A DNA stretch of 64,000 bases, taken from assembly GCA_900766185.1 (NCBI GenBank), contig CAAFUL010000053.1, positions 1-64,000 on the forward strand, read 5' to 3'. Below the pieces are notes generated by a model. It did no database searches and was not told the origin of the DNA. It worked only from the letters and a program-made list of their open reading frames with translations. This document shows, piece by piece, positions 35,542 through 45,140 of this stretch. A program made the translations under genes and the position numbers. Each line of letters opens with the position of its first letter. Within the stretch, counting starts at the first letter, position 1. This stretch comes from an uncultured Johnsonella sp. Lineage in GTDB: Bacteria > Bacillota > Clostridia > Lachnospirales > Lachnospiraceae.

Positions 35542-36498
35542 TTAGCCTTTAAGTAATGCCTGTTCTATGTGCATTGAAATATTATTGACAATATCATGCA
35601 CTGTTCCGTCCATGGTACAGCCTGCCGCTCTTACATGACCTCCGCCCCCGAAGAATGATGCGATCTTGCTTACATCTACCTTGTTTTTGGAGCGTAAACT
35701 CACCTTGTATTTTTGTGTTTCCACTTCATATAAAAATATAGCTACTTCCACACCCTTTGTCTGCCTAAGCTGCTCTATTAAACCGTCAAGATCTTTTTTA
35801 GTTACCTCATAAAAATTCATCATTTTTCTGTTTACATATGAGAATATGCACTTTCCGTCAAGTATTAATATACTTTCCAAAAGAGTTCTTCCAAGTATCT
35901 GGTTTTGTAAATAACTCTTTTCATAAAAACTTTCATCCACAATAGTTGTGTAATCTATGCCCTTTTCCATTAAATCGGCAGCTATCCTCATAGTCTTTGG
36001 TGATGTGCAGGAATACCTGAATACACCGGTATCATGAACCATTCCGGTATACAGACACTCCGCTACAGCCTTATCTATTTTTTCTTTATTCAAAAGGGTA
36101 TATATAACTTCGGCAGTAGAGCTTGCATCTGCCTCAAGACAGGTTTCATCCGTAAACTTTGTATTGGTTACATGATGATCTATATTTATTGATTCCTTGC
36201 TTTTTTGCAATAAAACCTCTGAAAATCCAAGTCTTTGTATATCTGCCGAATCTACGCATATAAGCAGATCAAATTCAATATCTTCCTCCACGCTCTGCTT
36301 TATGTTTTCACTGTTTTTTAAAAACATAAATTTATCGCTGAATTCCTCCAAATATGCACTCAACTTAATTTCAGGGTAAACTGTACTTATATAATTATAA
36401 ATAGCAAGTACAGAACCTATACAATCACCGTCAGGATTGACATGACCGGTTATGGCAACTTTTTTTGCCGATAATAATTTTTCTTCTAATATATTCAC
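35542..36498 (-). CDS. nrnA: DHH-family phosphoesterase, NrnA-type
   Basis: This 318-residue cytosolic protein degrades short oligoribonucleotides and/or 3'-phosphoadenosine-5'-phosphate. DHH motifs appear as GHVNPDGDCIGSVLA, LICVDSADI and INIDHHVTNTKF. The DHHA1 half carries the nucleotide-binding GGGGHVRAAGC near the C-terminus. Its place between rbfA and truB is typical of Firmicutes. The substrate split between NrnA and GdpP types is settled by the absence of any membrane segment. Confidence 0.93.
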   Translation of the reverse strand: MNILEEKLLSAKKVAITGHVNPDGDCIGSVLAIYNYISTVYPEIKLSAYLEEFSDKFMFLKNSENIKQSVEEDIEFDLLICVDSADIQRLGFSEVLLQKSKESINIDHHVTNTKFTDETCLEADASSTAEVIYTLLNKEKIDKAVAECLYTGMVHDTGVFRYSCTSPKTMRIAADLMEKGIDYTTIVDESFYEKSYLQNQILGRTLLESILILDGKCIFSYVNRKMMNFYEVTKKDLDGLIEQLRQTKGVEVAIFLYEVETQKYKVSLRSKNKVDVSKIASFFGGGGHVRAAGCTMDGTVHDIVNNISMHIEQALLKG

Positions 36499-36613
36499 TC
36501 TTATACCTCTTATTAATCTTGCATTTTATGGAAATGCCCGTTAAATGTTTATGCTTTTGAAATCACAAGCACTATATGTGATTACAAGCGGTATTTTTAG
36601 ACAAAGAAACGCC

Positions 36614-37015
36614 CTAAAGCGTTTCTTCATCCTCCTTACCCTCTTCCTTATGCTTTTTTGTATCCTTACTGATTACCTCATCTATAAGTTTATCCATCTT
36701 CATTCCGTACTCCAAAGAATTATCTATAACAAACTTAAGTTCAGGTGTATTCCTCAAATTAAGTCTGTGTGCAAGTTCATATCTGATAAATCCTCCTGCT
36801 TTTCTTAAGCCCTCTAAGGTTTTATCAGCCTCTTCCTTACCTCCAAGCACACTTACATATACTGTGCAATACTTAAGATCTGTAGTTACATTGACATCCG
36901 TAACACTGGTCATAGTACTGACTCTCGGATCTTTTAACTCAGTTCTTATAATTTGAGAGATCTCACGCATAACTTCAGAATTGATTCTGGTATTCTTTAT
37001 ACTGTTTTTTTTCAT
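36614..37015 (-). CDS. rbfA: Ribosome-binding factor A
   Basis: This 133-residue KH-like protein binds immature 30S subunits and helps 16S 5'-end maturation. INSEVMREISQIIRTELKDP and the VSVLGGKEEADKTLEGLRKA segment match the family. The tail beyond residue 118 is short and charged (KHKEEGKEDEETL). It follows infB by about 120 bp. Confidence 0.95.
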   Translation of the reverse strand: MKKNSIKNTRINSEVMREISQIIRTELKDPRVSTMTSVTDVNVTTDLKYCTVYVSVLGGKEEADKTLEGLRKAGGFIRYELAHRLNLRNTPELKFVIDNSLEYGMKMDKLIDEVISKDTKKHKEEGKEDEETL

Positions 37016-37134
37016 AAATCTCCTAAGCCGATATTAGTTTAGCAATCTTCACAGCTATAATGCAAAGTTTTAAAATACTCTGTTCCACATTATAAGTAGC
37101 TGTAAAAAATCTCTTTTCTTTTAATAGACGCTAC

Positions 37135-40119
37135 TTAGCCTCTTGAAACCTCTACCATATCGTAAGCTTCAACATAATCGCCTTCTTTTATATCATTGAA
37201 CTTCTCGAACACCAATCCGCACTCATATCCGGTATTGACTTCTTTTACATCATCCTTAAATCTCTTAAGTGAGGCAAGTGCTCCTTCATAAATCTGCTCT
37301 GAATCTCTTGTAATTCTAATCTTACAGCCTCTTACAAACTTACCGTCTTTTACATAAGATCCGGCTATAGTACCTACTCCTGAAGCCTTAAATATCTGTC
37401 TTACCTCGGCATGTCCTATTACCTTTTCTTCATAAACAGGCTCTAGCATACCCCTCATTGCAGCTTCAACATCTTCTATAGCCTGATAGATGACCTTATA
37501 GAGTCTAAGGTCGACCTTCTCCTGATCCGCACTTGACTTTGCTGTAGCATCCGGTCTTACATTAAATCCTATAATTATGGCATTACTTGCAGCAGCCAAG
37601 GCTACATCCGATTCGTTAATAGAGCCTACACCGCCATGTATTACCTTGACCTGTACCTCTTCATTGGAAAGCTTAACAAGTGATTCCTTTACCGCTTCCA
37701 CAGAACCTTGCACATCCGCCTTGATAATAACCGGAAGCTCCTTTAAGTTTCCTGCCTTGATTTGTGTAAACAGATCGTCAAGGCTTAGCTTTGCTTTGGT
37801 CTCTTCTATAAGTTTATTCTTATTTTCAGATATAAAGGTAGCCGCAAATGCTTTCGCTTCCTTGTCATTTTCGGTAGCTACAAAGATTTCTCCGGCATTA
37901 GGTACATTATCAAGTCCCAGTATCTCTACCGGAGTAGACGGAGTTGCCTGCTTTAACTTGATTCCCTTATCATTTATCATAGCACGAACCTTACCTGAGC
38001 AAGCTCCTGCCGCTATAAAGTCTCCCACATGAAGCGTTCCCTTTTGAACAAGTACCGTAGCAACAGAGCCCTTGCCCTTATCAAGCTTAGCCTCTATAAC
38101 TATACCTCTTGCCTTACGATTAGGATTAGCCTTTAACTCCTTGACCTCGGCTGCAAGTATAATCATCTCAAGAAGCTGCTCTATACCTTCTTTAGTATGT
38201 GCGGATACCGGACAGAATATGGTACTTCCACCCCAATCCTCAGGTATAAGATCATACTCTGAAAGTTCCTGCTTTACTCTGTCTATGTTGGCACTCGGCT
38301 TGTCTATCTTATTTACCGCTACTATAATCTCTACACCTGCCGCCTTTGCATGGCTGATAGCCTCTACTGTCTGCGGCATGACACCGTCATCAGCAGCTAC
38401 AACAAGTATAGCTATATCGGTTGACTGCGCACCACGCATTCTCATAGCGGTGAATGCCTCATGTCCGGGTGTGTCAAGGAAGGTTATAGGCTGTCCGTTG
38501 ATCTTAACCATATATGCACCTATATGCTGTGTGATACCTCCTGCCTCATGGCTTGTTACATCACTCTTTCTTATAGCATCCAAAAGTGAAGTTTTACCAT
38601 GGTCTACATGTCCCATAACACAGACTACAGGAGGTCTTGGTAAAAGATCGGCTTCATTTTCCGCTTCTTCTTTAAGAAGCTCTTCTATAACATCAACCTT
38701 TTCTTCCATATTACAAATAACATCATACTCCAAGGCTATCTCTTCAGCCTCGGCAAAGCTTATCTCAGTATTAAGGGTTACTATCTGTCCCTTCATGAAA
38801 AGCTTTTTAATAATTGCAGAAGACTGGAGTTTAAGCTGTGCTGCCAAATCCTTTATAGTAAGCACTTCCGGTATGGTAATTTCCTTAATATCCTCAACCA
38901 CCGTCTCTACCTTAGGTTTAACCGGCATGATAAAAGGATGCTTAACTGTCTTGCCCTTAGCAGGTCCGTCCTCTGTACGATGCTTTTTATCATTTTTCTG
39001 ATTCTTAAAGTTATTCTTATTTACCCTTGTAGTAGTGGTCTTTTTAGCAAGAGAACCGTCCATTGAAGCGACAGAATCCCTTTGAGAACTCTTTTTAAAG
39101 CCACCCTGTCTTTGTGAAGCAGGTTTCTCATCCTTATCTTTATCCTTGTCAAAGAAATCATTTCTTTGATTTCTTGGTTTATAATTTTGCCCGCCGGATG
39201 AATTCCTGTCTTTAAAATTAGAATTGAAAGGTCTGTCTCCTGCCTGCTTTTGAGCCGCACCCTGTCTTTGCTGACCTTGAGAGTTTCTGTCGGAATATCT
39301 CGGATTATTTCCCTGCTGTCGACTTCCGAAGTTTCTTTGTCCTTCAGCTCCTCTTCTATCCGTATTTCTTTGTCCCTCGGCACCTTTTCTGTCCGCATTT
39401 TTGTTGTCATGACCTCTGTAGCCCTGACCTCTTCTGTTGTCTCCATGACCTCTATCCTGTCCTCTGCTTCTTGAGTCTGATTGAGGCTTTGGCTGATTGG
39501 CACTTTCTTTTCTTTTTTCTTCTTCTCTTCGTGCCATATCGTCATATACATTTCTTACTTTTACTTCTTTTTTCTCTTCATTTTGCATCGTAGGCTTTTG
39601 CTTCTCCAAATTATTGTCTATATCTTTAACAGCTTCTTCTGTAGTCTTTGTCTCTGTTACAACTTTTTCTTGCATTGCTTCTTTTTTCTCTTCTACAGTT
39701 TTTGTTTCTGTTACTGCTTTTTCTTTTTTCTCTTCCACAGGTGCTTTCGCCTGCACCTCTTTTACTTCTTCACTGACACTTTGTTTCTTATCATTGGCGG
39801 AAAGAACGGAAAGTACTCTTGTTCCTGACTGTTTAGCTGTAGTTTGAGCGGGTTTCGTGCTATGCTGCTGTGCATTCTGAGGTCTGAATACTGCGGTATA
39901 TTTTTTCTTATGCGGTTCGCTCTTGTTATCCGACTTACTTTCCTCGGACTTAGCTTCTTCGGACTTACTTCCCTCCAAAAACATTTTTCTTACACTTTCC
40001 ACCTGCTCATCAGTAATTGATGAAAAATGACTTTTTACATCCATACCTTTTTCATTCAGTATAGCTATCAGTTCTTTATTCGACTTTCCCAATTCTTTCG
40101 AAAGTTCATATATTTTCAA
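37135..40119 (-). CDS. infB: Translation initiation factor IF-2
   Basis: This 994-residue GTPase brings initiator tRNA to the 30S and promotes subunit joining. An IF2_N segment opens the protein (IYELSKELGKSNKELIAILN). A long Lys/Gln/Arg-rich disordered linker (about 50-390) and a second IF2_N unit follow. The G domain has GHVDHGKT, DTPGHEAF and NKID. C-terminal domains finish it. The start is TTG (40117-40119), right after the ylxQ stop and 7 nt behind GGAGGT. The linker makes several spurious antisense frames. Confidence 0.98.
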   Translation of the reverse strand: MKIYELSKELGKSNKELIAILNEKGMDVKSHFSSITDEQVESVRKMFLEGSKSEEAKSEESKSDNKSEPHKKKYTAVFRPQNAQQHSTKPAQTTAKQSGTRVLSVLSANDKKQSVSEEVKEVQAKAPVEEKKEKAVTETKTVEEKKEAMQEKVVTETKTTEEAVKDIDNNLEKQKPTMQNEEKKEVKVRNVYDDMARREEEKRKESANQPKPQSDSRSRGQDRGHGDNRRGQGYRGHDNKNADRKGAEGQRNTDRRGAEGQRNFGSRQQGNNPRYSDRNSQGQQRQGAAQKQAGDRPFNSNFKDRNSSGGQNYKPRNQRNDFFDKDKDKDEKPASQRQGGFKKSSQRDSVASMDGSLAKKTTTTRVNKNNFKNQKNDKKHRTEDGPAKGKTVKHPFIMPVKPKVETVVEDIKEITIPEVLTIKDLAAQLKLQSSAIIKKLFMKGQIVTLNTEISFAEAEEIALEYDVICNMEEKVDVIEELLKEEAENEADLLPRPPVVCVMGHVDHGKTSLLDAIRKSDVTSHEAGGITQHIGAYMVKINGQPITFLDTPGHEAFTAMRMRGAQSTDIAILVVAADDGVMPQTVEAISHAKAAGVEIIVAVNKIDKPSANIDRVKQELSEYDLIPEDWGGSTIFCPVSAHTKEGIEQLLEMIILAAEVKELKANPNRKARGIVIEAKLDKGKGSVATVLVQKGTLHVGDFIAAGACSGKVRAMINDKGIKLKQATPSTPVEILGLDNVPNAGEIFVATENDKEAKAFAATFISENKNKLIEETKAKLSLDDLFTQIKAGNLKELPVIIKADVQGSVEAVKESLVKLSNEEVQVKVIHGGVGSINESDVALAAASNAIIIGFNVRPDATAKSSADQEKVDLRLYKVIYQAIEDVEAAMRGMLEPVYEEKVIGHAEVRQIFKASGVGTIAGSYVKDGKFVRGCKIRITRDSEQIYEGALASLKRFKDDVKEVNTGYECGLVFEKFNDIKEGDYVEAYDMVEVSRG

Positions 40120-40434
40120 TTAAACTACCTCCGTCCCTGTATCTAATAATTTCTTGATTGCTTGCGCAAAGTTTGCATCACTGATTCCGAGCGATGCCCT
40201 GTATTCTTTTCCGATTGCATGTCCAAGGCTTAGTTTATCCGAGTATATGTATATAGGTATTTTCTTGTAAGCACATTTATTCATAAAAAGCTTTTTGGTA
40301 TTATCGGAAGCATCCGTTGCAACTATTACCAGTTTAGCTTTATTTTCTTTTATAAGCTTTTCCGTAGAAAATTCTCCGCTTACAACCTTTGTCGCCCTCA
40401 TAGCCAAGCCTATTAAATTTAATATCTTATTCAC
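40120..40434 (-). CDS. ylxQ: Ribosomal L7Ae-like protein YlxQ
   Basis: This 104-residue L7Ae/L30e-fold protein would bind kink-turn RNA. MNKILNLIGLAMRATKVVSG and VATDASDNTKKLFMNKC are typical. Its cellular task in Firmicutes is unsettled. It overlaps ylxR by 8 bp and its TAA abuts the infB start, so all three are coupled. Confidence 0.92.
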   Translation of the reverse strand: MNKILNLIGLAMRATKVVSGEFSTEKLIKENKAKLVIVATDASDNTKKLFMNKCAYKKIPIYIYSDKLSLGHAIGKEYRASLGISDANFAQAIKKLLDTGTEVV

Positions 40435-40699
40435 TTAATTCCTTCATTTCCTCTGTTAATTTCAGATAAGTTTCTTTTTGTACCTTCATCTTAAACGATC
40501 TGTCCAGTGCTTTGTTCTTCTCGGCTTTTTGTATGCAATTTGTATCCTTGCAAATGTACGCTCCTCTGCCGGCTGCCCTTCCTGTAGGGTCTAAACTGAT
40601 CACCGAATCTTTAGACTTAACTATGCGTATCATCTCCTTTTTACTTCTTTGTGTTCCACAGGCTATACATAATCTCAGTGGTTTAGATCTAACTTCCAT
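40427..40699 (-). CDS. ylxR: YlxR (RnpM-like) RNA-binding protein
   Basis: This 90-residue basic protein has the family signatures RLCIACGTQRSKKEMIRIV and GRAAGRGAYIC. Relatives bind RNA, and in B. subtilis the protein has been linked to RNase P. It lies between nusA and ylxQ, as in most Firmicutes. Confidence 0.93.
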   Translation of the reverse strand: MEVRSKPLRLCIACGTQRSKKEMIRIVKSKDSVISLDPTGRAAGRGAYICKDTNCIQKAEKNKALDRSFKMKVQKETYLKLTEEMKELSE

Positions 40700-40720
40700 T
40701 CCTAAGCCCTCACTTTTATA

Positions 40721-41917
40721 TTAAATGTCGCTATCTTCTCCTTTTTCTTCAATAACTTCCCCGGTTTCTTCCTCCGGATCGGTTATTTCAGGCTCTACCT
40801 CAATCTCTTCAAAATCTAAGGTTCCCTCAGGTCTGTAATCTATACCGAGTTCGTCAAACAAACCTATCTCTCTTGCCTGCGTCTCACTCTTTATATCAAT
40901 TTTGTAACCGGTAAGTTTTGCTGCAAGTCTTGCATTTTGTCCTTCTTTTCCTATTGCAAGTGATAGCTGATAATCCGGAACTATTACCTGAGCCTCTTTG
41001 TTATCCTCATCTGCCACAACACAGATTACCTTAGCGGGACTTAAAGCGTTTTCTATAAGATAGCCGGGGTTATCATCCCAGTTGATTATATCTACCTTCT
41101 CTCCTCTCAGTTCTTCAACTACGGAGTTTACTCTTATTCCGTTAATTCCCACGCAGGCTCCTACCGCATCTACATTCTCATCATTACTTGATACTGCCAT
41201 CTTGGTTCTTGAGCCTGCTTCTCTGGCTATTGATTTAATTTCCACTATACCGTCTTTTATTTCCGATACCTCGGATTCAAAAAGCTTTCTTACAAGCTCC
41301 TGGTGATTTCTCGATACGGTTATCTTCGGTCCCTTGGGATTTTCCTTAACTTCTACCACATAGACCTTGATTCTGTCTGTAGGTTTAAGCTGCTCCGACT
41401 TGACCTGCTCCGCCTCCGGAAGCATGGCATCACAGCGCCCTAAGTTTACTGTCATGTTTTTTCCTACATACCTTTGAACCACTCCGCTTATTACTTCTCT
41501 TTCCTTGGAATAATAGTCATTGTAGATAGCTTTTCTTTCTTCTTCTCTAATCTTTTGAAGTATTACGCTCTTTGCCCTACCGGTAGCTATACGCCCGAAC
41601 TCCGTTGATTTAATAGGTATTAATACCTTATCTCCCACTTCGTATTTTATATCCATTTTTTTGGCATCTTCAAGGCTTATCTTAAGCGGTTTTTCTTCAG
41701 CACTCAAATCCTCAAGGCTATCCACTACTTCCTTTTCTTGAAACACTGAATAATCACAAGTATCGGGATTTATACTCACCTTAACATTATCCGCCACACC
41801 GAAATGGTTTTTACAGGCGGATATAAGCGAGTTCTCTATGGCTTCAAGCAGAGAACTTTTACTTATGTTCCTCTCTTTTTCCAAGAGTTCCAGTGCTTCC
41901 TTTAATTCCTTATTCAT
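40721..41917 (-). CDS. nusA: Transcription termination/antitermination factor NusA
   Basis: This 398-residue RNA polymerase factor has an N-terminal polymerase-binding domain, an S1 domain (about 135-200) and two KH domains. Key stretches are VGACVGINGIRVNSVVEEL, WDDNPGYLIENALSPAKV and IGKEGQNARLAAKLTGYKID. An acidic tail closes it. It lacks the extra C-terminal repeats of enteric NusA, as usual in Firmicutes. It follows rimP and precedes ylxR. Confidence 0.97.
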   Translation of the reverse strand: MNKELKEALELLEKERNISKSSLLEAIENSLISACKNHFGVADNVKVSINPDTCDYSVFQEKEVVDSLEDLSAEEKPLKISLEDAKKMDIKYEVGDKVLIPIKSTEFGRIATGRAKSVILQKIREEERKAIYNDYYSKEREVISGVVQRYVGKNMTVNLGRCDAMLPEAEQVKSEQLKPTDRIKVYVVEVKENPKGPKITVSRNHQELVRKLFESEVSEIKDGIVEIKSIAREAGSRTKMAVSSNDENVDAVGACVGINGIRVNSVVEELRGEKVDIINWDDNPGYLIENALSPAKVICVVADEDNKEAQVIVPDYQLSLAIGKEGQNARLAAKLTGYKIDIKSETQAREIGLFDELGIDYRPEGTLDFEEIEVEPEITDPEEETGEVIEEKGEDSDI

Positions 41918-41959
41918 TTTTTTATTTTCCTCCTAATAGGTGATTTATTCACCTTCTTA

Positions 41960-42430
41960 TTAATCTTCTATACTAAGCCTTATAAGGGCTATATCCTTGC
42001 GTAAAAAGCTGATATCTTTTGAATTCTCTTCTATAACAATGTTCTCGTCATCAAAACTTTTCAGTATTCCGGAAAAATCTTTTCTCTTATCTATTGCCTT
42101 ATAAAGTTTTACTTCGACTCCCTTTCCCAGTTCCCTTAAAAAGTCCTTGTCCTTTTTTAAGGTTCTTCCAAGTCCCGGAGAGCTTACCTCAAGTGTGTAT
42201 GACTCATCAATAAAGTCGGTTTCATCAAGCCAATCGCTGACAGCTCTGCTGATTTCCACACAGTCATCTATAGTTATACCGCCTTCCTTATCCATATCGC
42301 AGTATACTCTTAAGTAATGTTGTGACGCCTCTTTAACAAACTCCACATCCACGACCTCAAATGCCAGTTCCTTGCTGAGTGCTTCCAAAAACTTCTCCGT
42401 TCTTGCTACATAAGTATCGCTTTTACTCAT
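41960..42430 (-). CDS. rimP: Ribosome maturation factor RimP
   Basis: This 156-residue factor helps 30S assembly. The family stretches LRVYCDMDKEGGITIDDCV and YTLEVSSPGLGRTLKK are clear, followed by the C-terminal SH3-like domain. It is the first gene of the nusA-infB cluster, so the cluster's promoter should lie in the gap at 42431-42694, though I could not fix it. Confidence 0.95.
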   Translation of the reverse strand: MSKSDTYVARTEKFLEALSKELAFEVVDVEFVKEASQHYLRVYCDMDKEGGITIDDCVEISRAVSDWLDETDFIDESYTLEVSSPGLGRTLKKDKDFLRELGKGVEVKLYKAIDKRKDFSGILKSFDDENIVIEENSKDISFLRKDIALIRLSIED

Positions 42431-42576
42431 TTTACCCTTCTTTCCTTTAGTTCCATCTATAAATTTATAGATTTATATTTAATATAATGCAAGAGAACAA
42501 TTTCATTGATTTTTGCTTTTTTCCGGTCTTTTGCTCTTGTAATTAATTAAGTAAAGCAAGTGCTTATCTCTCACAT

Positions 42577-42601
42577 AAAAAAGTGGACCTAAACGGTCCA
42601 C
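42577..42601 (-). terminator. Terminator after tyrA
   Basis: GTGGACC and GGTCCAC form a perfect 7-bp stem with a TAAAC loop. On the minus strand it is followed by TTTTTT. It separates the nitroreductase-tyrA unit from rimP. Confidence 0.85.
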
Positions 42602-42694
42602 CCAAAATCCAAAGTATAATACGCCACCACTATACTAACACACTATCATAAAATATGCAAGTTGTTAAATGTTTAAGTTTATACAAATTAAAAA

Positions 42695-43786
42695 TCAAAA
42701 ATCCAATTTATAACTGTAAGCCCTTAAAAGTTTAGATGCAAGTTCACAGGAATCCGAATCATAAAACTCTATCCTTAAAGCTCCTTCTCCAAGCTCCCTG
42801 TTATGATTGATTCCTATGTTTTTAATATTTATAGAATGTGAACTTAGTATAACGGCTATTATGGAGACTGCACCCGGATTATCCACCACATGAACAGAAA
42901 AAGCGTTCTTTGAGCTGATAAGACCTATATTCCTATCCGAAAGAGTATTTCTATAAGTCTTTGAGCTTTCAAATAAGTCATATATAGAGCCTGATTTATT
43001 CTGAGTTAATTCGTCTCTTATCTTGCTAAGTGAGTCTATGTATTTATTAAGCATAGCTACAATAGGTTCTTTATTAGTTTCGCATATCTGCTCCCAGATG
43101 ACCGGAGAGGAAGAGGCTATTCTTGTTATATCCTTAAAACCTCCGGCAGCAACTCTTTTCATTACCTCATCTTCATAATCACAGTCCTTTATAAGATTAA
43201 CAAGGCTTGCAGCAACTATATGCGGAAGATGGCTTATAGCGGCAACCACCATATCATGCTTTTTATAATCTATTATAAAAGGAATACATTTGATCTTTTT
43301 TAATAGACTCTCCAATCTGCCAACATCCTCTTTACTTACTTTTTCTCCTATAGTAAGCATATAGTAAGCATTTTCAAGCAGCAAAGGCGTAGCAGCCTCG
43401 TATCCTGTCTTTTCGGAGCCTGCCATAGGATGTCCGCCTATAAAGTTTTTCTCCAAACCAAGCCTGATGGCAGCCTTGTGTATGGAAGTCTTTGTACTTC
43501 CCACATCAGTTATTATTGTATTCTCAGCTATATAGGGCTTGATTTTTTCTAAATACTCTTCGTTATACTCAACCGGAGCACATAAAAAGATTATATCCGC
43601 CAAAGATATACCCTCGTCTATTCCGTCTAAAATATAGTCGACAACTCCCTGTGACTTTGCCTTTTCAAGCTTTGTTTTGGAGAGCATATAGGCATATATC
43701 TTTGAATCCTTCAGGTACTTTTTAATAGCCTTGGCAATAGAGCCTCCTACAAGTCCAAATCCTATAAAAACAAAATTATTATTCAT
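42695..43786 (-). CDS. tyrA: Prephenate dehydrogenase with C-terminal ACT domain
   Basis: This enzyme of about 363 residues oxidises prephenate to 4-hydroxyphenylpyruvate for tyrosine. The NAD-binding loop FIGFGLVGGSIAKAI opens it. The catalytic-domain stretches TDVGSTKTSIHKAA and FIGGHPMAGSEKTGYEAA follow, and the last ~70 residues form an ACT domain (HVVDNPGAVSIIAVIL) for tyrosine feedback. I start at ATG 43784-43786 (MNNNFVFIG). A longer start at 43816 would add ten residues inside the nitroreductase gene. Confidence 0.95.
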   Translation of the reverse strand: MNNNFVFIGFGLVGGSIAKAIKKYLKDSKIYAYMLSKTKLEKAKSQGVVDYILDGIDEGISLADIIFLCAPVEYNEEYLEKIKPYIAENTIITDVGSTKTSIHKAAIRLGLEKNFIGGHPMAGSEKTGYEAATPLLLENAYYMLTIGEKVSKEDVGRLESLLKKIKCIPFIIDYKKHDMVVAAISHLPHIVAASLVNLIKDCDYEDEVMKRVAAGGFKDITRIASSSPVIWEQICETNKEPIVAMLNKYIDSLSKIRDELTQNKSGSIYDLFESSKTYRNTLSDRNIGLISSKNAFSVHVVDNPGAVSIIAVILSSHSINIKNIGINHNRELGEGALRIEFYDSDSCELASKLLRAYSYKLDF

Positions 43787-43791
43787 ACACC

Positions 43792-44301
43792 CTATACTTC
43801 CTGTACCTTGCTCCAATCTATCTCTTCTAAACTATGTGTTTTTACTTCTTTTTCAGGGTATCCCAGTGCCAGTATTCCAACTACCCTGTCTTTATCCGAT
43901 AAATTAAGCAGCTTTTGTACCTCGCTTTCTGAAGACTTCCCTTCATTAGTGCGAAGTCTTATCTGTACCCAGCATGAGCCTAAGTTTTTATCTGCGGCTT
44001 CAAGTTGCATAAAACTAAGGGCAATACTTGAATCCTCCACCCATGTATCGGTTCTTTCTTCATCCACAATCACTGCTATAGCTACAGGAGCCTCCTTTAA
44101 CATATCCGCTCCTGCAGGCTTTACTGTGGAAAGTGCTTCCAGGATTTCCTTTTTCTTTATAACATAGAATCTGCAAAGTTTTTTATTCATACCTGTAGGA
44201 GCTAAAAGCCCTGCCGACAGGATATCTTTTAATACTGTTTCTTCTACTTCCTTTTTTAAATATTGACGCACACTTCTTCGTTTTAATATAAGGTCTAACA
44301 T
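43792..44301 (-). CDS. Nitroreductase family flavoprotein
   Basis: This 169-residue FMN enzyme of the nitroreductase fold has RRSVRQYLKKEVEE at its start. GLLAPTGMNKKLCRFYVI and VGILALGYPEKE are typical flavin-binding pieces. It would use NAD(P)H to reduce an unknown acceptor. It precedes tyrA on the same strand with 5 bp between them, probably co-transcribed, but there is no obvious metabolic link. The promoter should lie at 44302-44400, but none is clear. Confidence 0.88.
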   Translation of the reverse strand: MLDLILKRRSVRQYLKKEVEETVLKDILSAGLLAPTGMNKKLCRFYVIKKKEILEALSTVKPAGADMLKEAPVAIAVIVDEERTDTWVEDSSIALSFMQLEAADKNLGSCWVQIRLRTNEGKSSESEVQKLLNLSDKDRVVGILALGYPEKEVKTHSLEEIDWSKVQEV

Positions 44302-44454
44302 ATACTTCCTTTCCTACATAAGCCTTTAATGGCTCCAAATTATATAATTAACTGTAACTTAGCGGCTAATCTTTGCACTTACTATTAAAATATTGATACT
44401 ATTTTACCCCTTGTAAACTTTTTTATCAATACTGTAAGCGTTGGAGAGTTGTGC

Positions 44455-45035
44455 AATTCTGATTGGTCGGGTAGTTAGCAACGTAAACAATTGGTCAGAA
44501 ACATAAACAACAACTAGCACAGATGTACGCTAGGAATCAAACAGAAACACTACCCCGCAAGAAATAGCTGTATAAGAGTTTGGAGTAGACAAATAGCCAT
44601 TGTTTATGTTGCTAAGGGGAAGGGAAAGGAGGAGGAGTGGCAGCGACTTTTATTCACATCTTAAAAATAGTCGTCCGTATAGAGAGAAGAAGTAAAGGTT
44701 AGGGTGCAGCTTGTATTTTAACCTTGCTTATTGTGTTTTTATAAGATTTCGACCGATTTCCGGTTTGTTGCATCCTTCCTCCCCCTCTCACCCTTGTGTC
44801 GAGAATAACTGTTTTTTTATAAGGTCTACAGTTGAGGGTTGGGCAGTCTGAAAATAACTTCTGTAGGAAACATCCGCAGTGTCGGTACTTCTTTTATGCA
44901 AACGTCAGTGCAGCAGAAAAGTTAGTACCGCTACACGAGGACTTAAGCGCAAGCGGTTTCCGAAAGAAGCTATTTTCAGACAAACTATTATCAACAACTT
45001 ATTATTATATAAGTTATGCTCGGTCAATCAGAATT
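44455..45035. repeat. Complex palindromic intergenic element (about 580 bp)
   Basis: The ends carry AATTCTGATTG (44455-44465) and its reverse complement (45025-45035). Inside, TTAGCAACGTAAACAAT (44475-44491) pairs with 44599-44615, and a 26-bp arm from 44846 (GTCTGAAAATAACTTC..) pairs with 44956-44981 with few mismatches. The first hairpin is related in sequence to the palindrome at 15612-15975. No gene is convincing. It lies between the nitroreductase start and the subtilase stop. It could be a mobile miniature element or a large structured RNA. Confidence 0.65.
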
Positions 45036-45104
45036 TAATCTGCCACCTAAATTTTGAGTATGGGAAGTTTGAGAAATTAACAAACACCCCAAAAAGCCAC
45101 ACTA

Positions 45105-45130
45105 AAAAATGCGGCAAAAGCCGCATTTTT
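45105..45130. terminator. Terminator after the subtilase gene
   Basis: AAAAATGCGGC and GCCGCATTTTT form a perfect 11-bp stem around AAAA. It lies 11 bp past the stop of the subtilase gene on the minus strand and would work in both directions. Confidence 0.9.
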
Positions 45131-45140
45131 AGTCTATTAA

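Noticed and set aside
38072..39001. A 309-residue open frame on the plus strand inside infB
   Set aside because: It is the antisense of a conserved GTPase gene; composition is Ser/Ile-rich shadow sequence and no ribosome site stands out.
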